A stretch of 64,000 nt of DNA, taken from Tenuifilum thalassicum. Lineage in GTDB: Bacteria > Bacteroidota > Bacteroidia > Bacteroidales > Tenuifilaceae. How positions within the stretch are numbered: the stretch's first letter is position 1; every line of letters starts with the position of its first letter. Position numbers and translations under genes: made by a program. The DNA lies in assembly GCF_013265555.1 (NCBI RefSeq), contig NZ_CP041345.1, positions 2,030,581 to 2,094,580 on the forward strand, written 5' to 3'. Of this stretch, positions 18,133-27,651 are shown one piece after another. The notes below the pieces were generated by a model. It worked only from the letters and a program-made list of their open reading frames with translations. It searched no databases and was not told the origin of the DNA.

Positions 18133-21100
18133 ATGAGTCAGTTTGTACACCTACACGTTCACAGCCATTACTCAATTCTCGATGGGGCATCAAGTATCGA
18201 TAAACTAATTGCTCGTGCTAAAGAGTTAGGGATGCCTGGCTTAGCGCTTACCGATCATGGTAATATGTTTGGTATCAAGGAGTTTATTGCAAAGATTGGT
18301 AAGGCAAACGCCTCGATAAATGCCGAGATTAAACAGATAAAAAGTGAGATTGAAAAACTTAAAGGTGAGAATTCTCAAGAAGCTGACAACCAATTAGCCC
18401 TATCCGATTTAGAGAAAAAGCTTAAAGAAACCGAATCAAAACTTTTCAAACCCATTGTTGGTTGTGAAACCTATATTGCAAAAAAGAGTCGTTTTGACAA
18501 AACCGACAAAGAAGATAGGCAAAACTTCCACCTCATTCTGTTAGCCAAGAACAAAGAGGGTTACCATAACTTGATGAGATTAGTTAGCTATGGTTTCACA
18601 GAAGGGTTCTACTATAAACCTCGAATCGACAAGGAGCTACTTCGCAAATACAGCAAAGGAATAATTGCCTCAAGCGCTTGCTTAGGGGGAGAAATCCCCC
18701 AAGCCATCATGAAGGGCGATATGGATGAAGCCGAAAGGTTAATTTACGAGTACAAAGATATTTTCGGAGATGACTTTTACCTAGAGCTAATGCTTCACAA
18801 ATCGGGCGAACCTCGCATCGACTATGAAGTATATGAGAACCAGGTAAAGGTTAACCAAACAATAATTGAGCTTTCAAAAAAAACTGGAGTAAAATGCATC
18901 GCCACTAACGATGTGCATTTTGCTCTAGCCGACGATGCTTCGGCGCACGACATCCTTATTTGCCTAAACACAGGGAAAAAGTTAAGCGAAACAAATCGTA
19001 TGCGCTACACCTTTCAGGAGTACCTGAAAAGTGAGGATGAAATGCGAGAACTTTTCCCCGATTGCCCAGAAGCAATATCAAACACCATGGAAATATACAA
19101 TAAGGTTGAGTTTTACGATATTTCCAGCAAGCCCATTATGCCCTACTTCCCAATCCCGGAAAACTTTGAAAACGACGATGAGTACCTACGATACCTAACC
19201 TACGAGGGGGCTAAACAGCGTTGGGGCGAGAATCTAAGCGAAAAGGTAATAGAACGTTTAGACTTTGAACTTGGAGTAATCAAGCGAATGGGTTACCCCA
19301 GCTACTTCCTAATTGTATGGGACTTTATTAAAGCAGCCCGTGAATTAGGAGTTTCGGTTGGCCCGGGAAGGGGTTCCGCTGCAGGTTCGGCTGTTGCGTA
19401 CTGCCTTAGAATTACCGATATCGACCCAATCAAGTATGACCTTCTGTTTGAGCGTTTCCTTAACCCCGAACGAATTTCAATGCCCGATATCGATATCGAC
19501 TTCGATGAAGATGGTCGCGAAGAGGTTCTACAGTACGTGGTTAATAAGTATGGGGCAAAACGCGTGGCTCACATCATCACATTCGGAACCATGGCTGCAA
19601 AGTCGTCAATTAAAGATGTGGCACGAACACTAGAACTCGACCTACCTACATCTGAACGATTGGCCAAAATGGTTCCTGAAAGACCTGGCATCACACTTCA
19701 AAAAGCATTCAAAGAGGTTCCTGAACTAGAAAAAGAAAAAGATTCCGACAATCCGCTAATCAGAGAGACACTTAAACAGGCTCAAGTTTTAGAAGGAACT
19801 GTTCGACAAACTGGCGTTCATGCCTGTGGTATAATTATTGGTCGTGACGACCTAGAAGAGTACGTACCATTATGCACCAACTCCGATGCTAAGCTTTTTG
19901 TAACTCAATATGAGGGCGCGCATGTTGAAGATATCGGGTTGCTTAAAATGGACTTCTTGGGACTCAAAACCCTTTCCATCATAAAAGACACCCTAAAACT
20001 TATTGAGCAATCTACTGGAGAAAAGGTCGATATCAATAATATCCCATTAGATGACCCAAAAACCTTTGAACTCTTCTCACGTGGCGACACAACAGCCATC
20101 TTCCAGTTCGAATCACCAGGGATGAAAAAGTACATGCGAGCTCTTCAACCAAACCGGTTCGAAGACCTAATCGCCATGAATGCCCTTTACCGCCCTGGCC
20201 CCATGGAATATATTCCTAGCTTCATCAACAGGAAGCATGGAAGAGAGCCCATAAACTACGATATTCCTGAAATGGAAGATGTGCTCAAGGACACCTACGG
20301 GATTACGGTTTACCAGGAGCAGGTGATGCTTCTTTCCCAGAAACTTGCAGGCTTTACTAAGGGTCAAGCCGATGCCTTACGTAAGGCAATGGGAAAAAAG
20401 CTCAAAAAGGTGATGGATGAGCTTAAAGAAAAATTTATTGAGGGTTGCCTGAACAAAGGTTACGATAAGAAAATAGTTGAAAAGATTTGGTCCGACTGGG
20501 AGGCATTTGCCGAGTATGCATTTAACAAATCGCACTCAACATGCTACGCGTACGTGGCCTACCAAACTGCTTACTTAAAAGCCCACTACCCTAGCCACTT
20601 TATGGCCGCTGTACTTAGCCGAAACCTTTCCGATATTAAAAAAATAACAACCTTCATGGACGAGTGCCGACGTGTGGGAATTCAGGTACTTGGTCCAAAC
20701 GTAAATGAGAGTCAGATTAAGTTTGCAGTAATGCCAAATGGAGATATTCGGTTTGGATTAGGCGCAATTAAAGGAATGGGAGAAAACGCAGCTCAAAATA
20801 TTATTGACGTTCGAACCAAAGGGGGCAAATTCAAAAATATTTTCGACTTCTTCGAAAGGGTTAATCTCCAAACAGTCAACAAAAAAAATCTTGAAGTCCT
20901 TGCCATTGCAGGTGCTTTCGACGACCTAATAGACTTTGATAGAAGCCTCTTCTTTGCTCCCGACAGTAAGGGTTCAACATATCTTGAAATTCTAATGCGA
21001 TACGGCATAAAAATTCAAGATGAAAAGAACAGCTCTCAACAATCGCTTTTTGGAGAAATGGCTGGCTTTGAAATACCCAAACCAGTTCCACCTAAAGCAG

Positions 21101-21762
21101 AACCTTGGCCTGCTATAGAAAAACTTAATAAGGAAAAAGAGGTTATAGGCATTTACCTTTCTGCACACCCTCTGGACCAATTTAAGTTTGAAATTAAAAA
21201 CCTATGTAATGTTACCCTTGCTGAGCTTAAAGCTAATATGGGAAATTACAAGGATAGAGATATCGTAATCGGGGGCATGACTATTGCCTCTTACATTGGA
21301 ACTACCAAAAATGGTAAGCAATATGGTAAAATTACCCTTGAAGATTATACCGATTCAATGGACATCATGCTCTTTGGTAAAGATTTTGAAACCTTTAGGA
21401 ATTTTTGCTACAACGATTATTTCCTATTAATTCGCGGTAAGGTACAAGAAAGAAAATACCGACAAGATGAGCTTGAATTTTCAATTAAAACCATCAACCA
21501 GCTTTTTGATGTCCGTGAGAAAATGATTAAGAGTATCACTATTAACATGCCTCTTGAAGATATTAACGACATTTTAGTTGACGATTTACTTAAACATAGC
21601 AAGCACGAAAAAGCAAACATCACTCTTAAGTTCAAAATCTTTGATAAAGAGAATAAGGTTTCGGTTAATATGTTCTCACGTTCTCTCCGTGTGAATATAA
21701 CTCAAGAATTTATTGATTTTCTCGACGAAAACGAATTTAGCTATAAAGTTGCGCTTGCATAA
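18133..21762 (+). CDS. dnaE: DNA polymerase III subunit alpha
   Basis: The replicative polymerase catalytic subunit, 1209 residues from the ATG at 18133 (MSQFVHLHVHSHYS). The frame opens 12 codons earlier at a TTG that would add a non-conserved leader. An N-terminal PHP domain (about 5-280) carries the His motif HLHVHSHYS. The palm catalytic aspartates sit in PDIDIDFDEDGR (D452, D454, D456). Then come the fingers, a helix-hairpin-helix (about 870-930), and an OB-fold domain (about 1035-1085). Length is slightly above E. coli DnaE (1160). It is monocistronic or leads into trxA, which begins 73 bases later behind its own -7 box. Confidence 0.98.
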   Translation: MSQFVHLHVHSHYSILDGASSIDKLIARAKELGMPGLALTDHGNMFGIKEFIAKIGKANASINAEIKQIKSEIEKLKGENSQEADNQLALSDLEKKLKETESKLFKPIVGCETYIAKKSRFDKTDKEDRQNFHLILLAKNKEGYHNLMRLVSYGFTEGFYYKPRIDKELLRKYSKGIIASSACLGGEIPQAIMKGDMDEAERLIYEYKDIFGDDFYLELMLHKSGEPRIDYEVYENQVKVNQTIIELSKKTGVKCIATNDVHFALADDASAHDILICLNTGKKLSETNRMRYTFQEYLKSEDEMRELFPDCPEAISNTMEIYNKVEFYDISSKPIMPYFPIPENFENDDEYLRYLTYEGAKQRWGENLSEKVIERLDFELGVIKRMGYPSYFLIVWDFIKAARELGVSVGPGRGSAAGSAVAYCLRITDIDPIKYDLLFERFLNPERISMPDIDIDFDEDGREEVLQYVVNKYGAKRVAHIITFGTMAAKSSIKDVARTLELDLPTSERLAKMVPERPGITLQKAFKEVPELEKEKDSDNPLIRETLKQAQVLEGTVRQTGVHACGIIIGRDDLEEYVPLCTNSDAKLFVTQYEGAHVEDIGLLKMDFLGLKTLSIIKDTLKLIEQSTGEKVDINNIPLDDPKTFELFSRGDTTAIFQFESPGMKKYMRALQPNRFEDLIAMNALYRPGPMEYIPSFINRKHGREPINYDIPEMEDVLKDTYGITVYQEQVMLLSQKLAGFTKGQADALRKAMGKKLKKVMDELKEKFIEGCLNKGYDKKIVEKIWSDWEAFAEYAFNKSHSTCYAYVAYQTAYLKAHYPSHFMAAVLSRNLSDIKKITTFMDECRRVGIQVLGPNVNESQIKFAVMPNGDIRFGLGAIKGMGENAAQNIIDVRTKGGKFKNIFDFFERVNLQTVNKKNLEVLAIAGAFDDLIDFDRSLFFAPDSKGSTYLEILMRYGIKIQDEKNSSQQSLFGEMAGFEIPKPVPPKAEPWPAIEKLNKEKEVIGIYLSAHPLDQFKFEIKNLCNVTLAELKANMGNYKDRDIVIGGMTIASYIGTTKNGKQYGKITLEDYTDSMDIMLFGKDFETFRNFCYNDYFLLIRGKVQERKYRQDELEFSIKTINQLFDVREKMIKSITINMPLEDINDILVDDLLKHSKHEKANITLKFKIFDKENKVSVNMFSRSLRVNITQEFIDFLDENEFSYKVALA

Positions 21763-21784
21763 ACATTTTTTCATTTTTTTGGTT

Positions 21785-21792
21785 TAATTTTG
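21785..21792 (+). promoter_or_regulatory. Bacteroidota -7 box TAATTTTG
   Basis: TAnnTTTG match 43 bases upstream of the thioredoxin ATG. Confidence 0.45.
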
Positions 21793-21835
21793 TAGGAAAT
21801 TACATATTGATAAATCTAACTAAAAACATATAACT

Positions 21836-22153
21836 ATGGCATTAGCAGTAACAGATGCAAATTTTGATGAGCTAGTACTCAACTCAGGCAAACCTGCAAT
21901 GGTTGACTTTTGGGCAGAATGGTGTGGACCATGCCGTATGATTGCCCCCTACGTTGAACAAATGGCAGAGGAATATAAGGACAAGGCAGTTGTGGCAAAA
22001 GTAGATGTAGATAGCAATCCTGGCATTGCTGCTCGCTACGGCATCCGTAACATTCCAACCGTTCTTTTCTTTAAAGATGGTCAAATGGTCGACAAACAAG
22101 TAGGAGCAGTTCCTAAAAGCGCTCTTGTTGCAAAACTTGAAGCTTTACTATAA
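21836..22153 (+). CDS. trxA: Thioredoxin
   Basis: A 105-residue cytoplasmic thiol-disulfide oxidoreductase, the normal thioredoxin length with no signal peptide. The active site WCGPC gives redox cysteines C30 and C33. The cis-proline segment RNIPTVLFFKDG (about 73-84) and the final helix are standard. It reduces ribonucleotide reductase, peroxiredoxins and other targets. A terminator follows, so it is likely transcribed alone from the TAATTTTG box. Confidence 0.97.
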   Translation: MALAVTDANFDELVLNSGKPAMVDFWAEWCGPCRMIAPYVEQMAEEYKDKAVVAKVDVDSNPGIAARYGIRNIPTVLFFKDGQMVDKQVGAVPKSALVAKLEALL

Positions 22154-22174
22154 ACTTGTTTTTTGATACTTTTG

Positions 22175-22202
22175 GCCGGGTCAAGATTATGGCCCGGCTT
22201 TT
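22175..22202 (+). terminator. Terminator after trxA
   Basis: GCCGGG / CCCGGC stem with a 12-base loop and a short T run. Confidence 0.75.
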
Positions 22203-22225
22203 ACTTTTTTTAAAATACACTATCG

Positions 22226-22801
22226 ATGAAAGTTTGTGTTTACTGTGCCTCAAGCTCAAAGGTTGACACCAAGTACTTTGAGGCCACAAAAAAATTGGCA
22301 AAGGAATTAGCGCGGCAAGACATTACAATTGTTTATGGTGGTGGCTCTTATGGATTGATGGGTTGCCTTGCCGATACTGCGTTAGAGAATGGAGGAAAAG
22401 TTATTGGCATTCTACCTCGTTTTATGGAAAAGGTAGAATGGGGGCACAAAAACCTAACCGAGCTCATCCTGGTAAAAGATATGCATGAACGAAAAAAGTT
22501 ACTCATTCAGGACGTTGATGCTGTTGTGGCACTTCCTGGAGGATGTGGCACCCTAGAAGAACTTTCTGAGGTTATCACACTCAAACGCCTTGGTAAATTC
22601 ACAAAACCAATTGTAATCCTCAACACCGATAACTTTTACTACCACTTAAGAATGCTACTAGAAAAAATGATCGCCGAACGTTTCATGCGAAAAGAGCACG
22701 GAGAAATTTGGCAATTTGTTGACAACCCCGAAGAAGTTATCCCCGCAATTGAAAACGCCCCCCATTGGGATGCCGACGCCATAAACTTTGCAGCCGTATA
22801 G
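22226..22801 (+). CDS. LOG-family nucleoside 5'-monophosphate phosphoribohydrolase
   Basis: A 191-residue cytoplasmic Rossmann-like enzyme of the LOG (lonely guy, TIGR00730) family, often misannotated as lysine decarboxylase. The two hallmark motifs are YGGGSYGLMG (residues 37-46) and LPGGCGTLEE (103-112), the latter forming the catalytic PGGxGTxxE. The family releases a free base from nucleoside monophosphates, making cytokinin in plants; the physiological substrate in Bacteroidota is not settled. It starts 24 bases after the trxA terminator, and a long gene-free repeat field follows. Confidence 0.92.
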   Translation: MKVCVYCASSSKVDTKYFEATKKLAKELARQDITIVYGGGSYGLMGCLADTALENGGKVIGILPRFMEKVEWGHKNLTELILVKDMHERKKLLIQDVDAVVALPGGCGTLEELSEVITLKRLGKFTKPIVILNTDNFYYHLRMLLEKMIAERFMRKEHGEIWQFVDNPEEVIPAIENAPHWDADAINFAAV

Positions 22802-23757
22802 CAAGTGAAAGCTATAAGGAAATTGGAAGGAGTCAGGAATAATCAGAAGCCATGTCATGCTGAACTTGTCGAAGCATCTATGGTGAAGGAATATGATGAA
22901 TAAAAGGAAGTTAGAAGAAGCTAGAGGAATGAATGAGTCGGAATGATTCGGAAATAATCGGAAGATATCAGAAGCGCCCTGTCATGCTGAGCTTGCCAAA
23001 GCATCTCTTGTTGAGGAATATGAGGGAGTTAGAAGAAGTTAAAGGAATTTAAAAGAATGATACAGAAGGTATCGGAAATATTCGCAACGAATCGGAAGAA
23101 CAGTGTTTCGTTTTTAGTTTTTGGTGTTAAGAAAAGTAAGCTTAGAATCAATCAATTAAAAAGAATGAAAATTTTGCTACGTAGGGGCTAACAAATGGTA
23201 GAATTAACAAGCCCCAAAGTGATTGGCGATGCACGAAAGAATCACTCCAAAGAACGAATATGATGCGTTGCATCGCAATTTGGATTAATTGCCCAAAGAA
23301 CCAGTATTGTCATGCCGAGCGTAGTCGAGTCATCTCTTCTTGAAGAATGATTCGGAAGGATTCGGAAACATTCGGAATGAATCGGAAGCTCATGGGACAA
23401 TTCTTGAATCTTAAATCTGAAATCTGAAATTTTGAATTATTATCATGCCAAGCTTGCCGAAGAATCTCTTATTGAATGAAATAAGATAACCTACTTTAAA
23501 ATGTGCCTACTTTGAACATTGAACTTTGAACATCAAACCCAAAACACTGTATCCCATGAAAAAACGGGTTTATAGAAACGCCATTCAATCCGAAATCCAT
23601 CCTTATAACCCAATACAATTCCTATTTCATAACTAAAATCCGTTTAACTACATTAAATTGATAATTATTACAATATGCAACACAAGAATTTAAACTTTTT
23701 TCTAAATATTTGTTCTAATAAATTTAAACAGTCGATTAAATTTTAAACCCAACAACC
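22802..23757. repeat. Gene-free composite repeat field (reverse orientation)
   Basis: About 955 bases with no supportable gene. It contains four copies of the TGTCATGC-type core (about 22853, 22980, 23309 and 23442) separated by GGAATGATTCGGAA-like and GGAAGTTAGAAGAAG-like runs. It also holds one copy of a longer module (about 23100-23312) with TGCATCGCAA (23269-23278), GGCGATGCA near 23226 and GTAGGGGCTAAC near 23180. The same units occur at 46.7-47.5 kb on the other strand. Confidence 0.85.
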
Positions 23758-24840
23758 ATGAAACGAGCTATTTTTCTGTTAGTAGCAGCAATGATGTTAA
23801 ACCAGCTGCTAGCACAAACTAATAATGATTTACAAAAACGCGTTGATCAGCTATTACAAGAAAACGAAAGCCTAAACCACAGGCTTGACGTCCTTGAAAA
23901 AAAGATTGATGATGTGACCTGGTTCAACCGGGTGTGCGATGTGGCTTTCATCGACAAGGTTTACATCTACGGTCCTCCTCCTGCTAATGTTAAGAACCCC
24001 GAGCAAACGGGTGCCACTAATCCGGTTAAATTCTGGAGCTATGTGTTTATTCCTAAAAATATTGATATCAACAAAAAATATCCTCTACTTGTTTTTCCAC
24101 ACGGTGGTGTTCACGGTGACTTCACAACCTACTACACCCATATTGTTAGAGAAATGATTGCGCAGGGATATATTGTTGTTGCTCCTGAATATCGTGGCAG
24201 CACTGGTTATGGATCAGGACATTGGCGCAGAATAGATTATGGCGGGCTAGAGAAAGAAGATGTTTACGCAAGCCGCAACTATATGATTGAAAACTACGAC
24301 TTTGTGGACAAAAACCGTATTGGGATTATTGGCTGGAGCCATGGGGGAATGATTGCACTTCATAACATCTTTGACCATCCAAACGACTATGCCTGTGCCT
24401 ACGCTGGCGTACCAGTATCCGACTTAATCCTAAGGTACGGTTATGCCGACGACGATTATCGCCGATTATACGACTCCGATTATCATATCGGACAAACACC
24501 CAGGGAGAATATTAACGAGTACCTCAAGCGCTCCCCAACCTGGCAGGCTCATCGGCTAAAAAACACTCCCCTGCTAATCCATACCAATACTAATGATGAT
24601 GATGTTTATGTTATTGAAGTGCAAAGTTTAATTAACGCACTAAAAGCAGAAGGGAAAGATTTTGAATATGAGATATTTCAGGAAATGCCTGGTGGCCACT
24701 CGTTTAACCGTATGGACACAAAGGCTGCTCGTGAGATTAGAGTGAAGATTTACAAGTTTCTTGCAAAATATCTGAACCCACCTAAACCCATTAAATCCAT
24801 TGAAGATATCAATAGGGCAGCCTATTTGCCATTGAGGTAA
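23758..24840 (+). CDS. Secreted S9-type prolyl oligopeptidase-family hydrolase
   Basis: A 360-residue exported alpha/beta hydrolase. A signal peptide (ending LLAQ) is followed by a short coiled coil (about 22-53, LQKRVDQLLQENESL and on). The catalytic domain starts near residue 80. The nucleophile is Ser194 in GWSHGG, the acid is in the run D280-D282 and the base is His314 in GGHSFN. The beta-propeller gate of full S9 peptidases is missing; the coiled coil takes its place, so it may oligomerise. Its function could be a periplasmic or surface peptidase or an esterase. It is convergent with the next gene across a shared terminator. Confidence 0.85.
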   Translation: MKRAIFLLVAAMMLNQLLAQTNNDLQKRVDQLLQENESLNHRLDVLEKKIDDVTWFNRVCDVAFIDKVYIYGPPPANVKNPEQTGATNPVKFWSYVFIPKNIDINKKYPLLVFPHGGVHGDFTTYYTHIVREMIAQGYIVVAPEYRGSTGYGSGHWRRIDYGGLEKEDVYASRNYMIENYDFVDKNRIGIIGWSHGGMIALHNIFDHPNDYACAYAGVPVSDLILRYGYADDDYRRLYDSDYHIGQTPRENINEYLKRSPTWQAHRLKNTPLLIHTNTNDDDVYVIEVQSLINALKAEGKDFEYEIFQEMPGGHSFNRMDTKAAREIRVKIYKFLAKYLNPPKPIKSIEDINRAAYLPLR

Positions 24841-24853
24841 ATCAAAATATTTG

Positions 24854-24883
24854 AAAGAGGAGTGCCAATGAGGGCTCCTCTTT
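24854..24883. terminator. Bidirectional terminator between convergent genes
   Basis: Stem AAAGAGGAG / CTCCTCTTT between the S9 gene (plus) and the phosphodiesterase gene (minus), with A and T runs on both sides so it can act in both directions. Confidence 0.8.
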
Positions 24884-26108
24884 ATTCTTTCATCACTCCC
24901 CTTACCTGCTCCAAGCTACCATCAGTTTTGGCTGGGGTTAGGTTTAGAATATGGGCAATTATGGTGTAGATGTTAACGTTGTAAAACGATGGGTGAACAT
25001 ACCCACTTTTAAACGCAGGTCCCTTAGCATAAAAGATACCTTGCATATCGGGAATAAGGTTGTCGTAGCCGTGTGTTCCACCAGAGTATCCCTCTTTATT
25101 GTTCGACCAGGTAACACTCCAGCCTAACTCAGCCTCAACCAGAATGTCATTTATACGTGGATTTGTCCCATAAACGTAGCGTTGCGGAATATCCCCCCTC
25201 TCCCAGACTTTGAGATGTGGAATTGATTTTAGCTTAGCTAACACCTCATTGTAATGCTCAACCTTTGGCTGAAGACTATATACAGGGTTACTCCCTGTTA
25301 TGTATTTAAATAAGCTTTTATCAACATATTCCGAAAGGTTAACTACCCTTTCATTTGAAATCTCTGCCATTCCGTGATCCGAAACTATTATGATGTTTAG
25401 CTTATCCGAAATGGGCAGTTCTGCCAACTTAGTAAGAAAATAACCTATTAAACTATCGAGTTGCTCAACAACCTTTTCTGTTTGTAGTGAAACAGGTCCA
25501 TATTCATGGCTAACCCAGTCGGGTTCGTGGTAGTAGAATGTAACCAAATGGGGTCGTAACTCCACAGGAAGTGTAAACCACTTTAATACAGTGTCGACAC
25601 GTTGCTCAAAAGTAACCTTTTGGTTATACCTTTTCCAGTATGTAGGTTGAAATCTCTTTATGAGTGCTTCCGAGCCAACCCAATAAAACGATGCTGTTTT
25701 AACACCCTGTTTTTCGGCGGTTACCCAAATGGGTTCACCTCCGTAAAACTCTCCATTCTCCACGCTTTTCCTATCTCCCAACCTATAGTAACCTAACTTC
25801 TCATCGTAAAACGAGTTGTTAACAATGCCATGATGGTCGGGATGGAGGCCTGTTGCCAAGCTATAATGGTTAGGAAAAGTTTTTGATGGATAGCAGCTAA
25901 TTAACGACTGTGCGCGAACTCCAGTTCGCCCAAACTCATCAATATTTGGCGTGTTATATATGGCAGGATAATCCCATCTAAAGCCATCGAGCGATATGAG
26001 TAAAACATAGGTATCAGACTTGCCTGAATACTGAGCATGTAACTGTGATGTATTAGCCGTTAAAACAAATACGAAAAGAACAGAAAATAACTTTTGCAAA
26101 ATTCTCAT
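24882..26108 (-). CDS. ENPP-type nucleotide pyrophosphatase/phosphodiesterase
   Basis: A 408-residue exported member of the alkaline phosphatase superfamily. I use the ATG giving MRILQKLFSVLFVFVLTANTS because it yields a signal peptide; the frame is open 17 codons upstream into the photolyase end. Metal and nucleophile motifs are in order: SLDGFRWDY (Asp), CYPSKTFPNHYSLATG (Thr nucleophile), HEPDWVSHEYG, SDHGM and GTHGYDN. These match the ectonucleotide pyrophosphatase/phosphodiesterase group, which cleaves phosphodiester or pyrophosphate bonds in the periplasm. It lies 43 bases after the photolyase stop, probably on the same transcript, although the jobs look unrelated. Confidence 0.9.
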   Translation of the reverse strand: MRILQKLFSVLFVFVLTANTSQLHAQYSGKSDTYVLLISLDGFRWDYPAIYNTPNIDEFGRTGVRAQSLISCYPSKTFPNHYSLATGLHPDHHGIVNNSFYDEKLGYYRLGDRKSVENGEFYGGEPIWVTAEKQGVKTASFYWVGSEALIKRFQPTYWKRYNQKVTFEQRVDTVLKWFTLPVELRPHLVTFYYHEPDWVSHEYGPVSLQTEKVVEQLDSLIGYFLTKLAELPISDKLNIIIVSDHGMAEISNERVVNLSEYVDKSLFKYITGSNPVYSLQPKVEHYNEVLAKLKSIPHLKVWERGDIPQRYVYGTNPRINDILVEAELGWSVTWSNNKEGYSGGTHGYDNLIPDMQGIFYAKGPAFKSGYVHPSFYNVNIYTIIAHILNLTPAKTDGSLEQVRGVMKE

Positions 26109-26151
26109 GGTACCAAGTTTATATGTTAAACACGTTTTGAGGGGGAAAAGT

Positions 26152-27510
26152 TTAACCAATATTCATTTTAATATACTTATCCACATCGAATTTACGCCTA
26201 CAGCCTTCGAAGTTCATGTATCGGATTTTACCGAATATTGGCCTTTCGGGCCAAGCCCTGTCGTGAACACCACCAATGGACCATGCAATTCCAGTATATC
26301 CATTTGGATCGCGCCCATCAAGGCTATACTTATCGTTCAGATAGATGGCAAAACGCATTGCCTCCTCGGGACAGGTAGTCCATTCCAAGATCTTTTTAGC
26401 CCAATACATCCGCATGTATCCATGCATCTTACCAGTATTAACTAGCTGAAGCTGTGCAGCATTCCACAGTGGGTCATGAGTATGGGCTATTTCAAACTCC
26501 TCGAGCGTGTAAAGGTAATCCCTTACATCGAACCTATGAATACGATGGGTTTCCTTTGCCCAGTCTGGAAAGCCTGCAAAGCGGGAATAGTTCGGGTTGT
26601 AGTAACAGAAGTTGTCGGAAAGTTCACGGCGAACTATCAACTCCTCCAGAAAAGCTTGCTTATCGACCTCAGGAGCAGGCGCTTTAAGCACCTCAATGGC
26701 TACTCGTTGAGCCGAGATATGCCCATAGTGTAAATAGGGCGACAAGTTAGATTGCCACTCGAGTGTTGGATCGTTTCGTTTTTCAACGTAACCATTAAGC
26801 TTTGCTTGAATGAACTCGTCAAGAACTTCGTGAGCTGCTTTCTCACCAGGAACAACTCCTTTTACAGGCTTTACCTCAGAAGCTGTTTTAAACCAAGAAT
26901 TAACATCATGCCAATTTATCGATTTGCTAACCCTTTCTTTATTCTTAAGTTCAATTATTGGGAATTCGGTTAAGAACGAAGATAGATGCTTCTTTATCTT
27001 CGGGCGAATGGTATATGCTCCGAACTCCTGCTTGGGTGACACATACCAGCAAGGCACTACGTTATGCGCATCCACCTCGTAATGTGGTATGGCTAATTGT
27101 TGGTTTAGCTGAGCTTTCCAACTGCGTTTAACCAGCAAAGGATCAAAATCGCTTATAAGAAGTGAAGCCTTTACCTCTTCAGAAAACTCCAGTAGCCTTT
27201 CAGCAGGATCGCCATTTAACGTTACAAAGGGCATACCAAGTTCCTTGAACTTATGCTCTACTTCTGTTAGCCCTTTTAGCATGAAGCCATAATGTCGAAG
27301 GTTTGTGCTGGGAAAAACTTCGGATAAAGTAAAAACTACTACTAATGGGACCTTTAGCTCATTTGCATTTATGATTGAGTAAATTAAAGCCCAATTATCG
27401 GCAACACGTTGGTCACGCGACATCCAATAAATCACAGGCCCCCGACGAGATTTTCCGCCATCCTTAAGCAGCCTAGCCCTGTGTTTATTGAAAATCGACT
27501 TGCCAAACAT
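26152..27510 (-). CDS. Class II deoxyribodipyrimidine photolyase
   Basis: A 452-residue flavoprotein that uses blue light to split cyclobutane pyrimidine dimers in DNA. The N-terminal antenna-binding domain begins VIYWMSRDQRVADNWAL, a class II hallmark. The FAD-binding domain has NLSPYLHYGHISAQR (about 270), the tryptophan-rich segment near 330-370, and the class II signature GKMHGYMRMYWAKKILEW (about 375-392). Length agrees with class II enzymes (440-470), which are the animal, plant and archaeal-like type and are less common in bacteria than class I. The start codon is the first ATG of the frame. Confidence 0.95.
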   Translation of the reverse strand: MFGKSIFNKHRARLLKDGGKSRRGPVIYWMSRDQRVADNWALIYSIINANELKVPLVVVFTLSEVFPSTNLRHYGFMLKGLTEVEHKFKELGMPFVTLNGDPAERLLEFSEEVKASLLISDFDPLLVKRSWKAQLNQQLAIPHYEVDAHNVVPCWYVSPKQEFGAYTIRPKIKKHLSSFLTEFPIIELKNKERVSKSINWHDVNSWFKTASEVKPVKGVVPGEKAAHEVLDEFIQAKLNGYVEKRNDPTLEWQSNLSPYLHYGHISAQRVAIEVLKAPAPEVDKQAFLEELIVRRELSDNFCYYNPNYSRFAGFPDWAKETHRIHRFDVRDYLYTLEEFEIAHTHDPLWNAAQLQLVNTGKMHGYMRMYWAKKILEWTTCPEEAMRFAIYLNDKYSLDGRDPNGYTGIAWSIGGVHDRAWPERPIFGKIRYMNFEGCRRKFDVDKYIKMNIG

Positions 27511-27651
27511 AATTCATTGGGTTTAGGTAAAGATAGTAATAAATATCGATGATGTGAAATGCATTTCTCACATTAGCTAACAGTTTTAAGCCTTCTCATT
27601 TGAATTACAGAAATTATTTTATCTCTTATAATTCAATCACATAACTTTATG

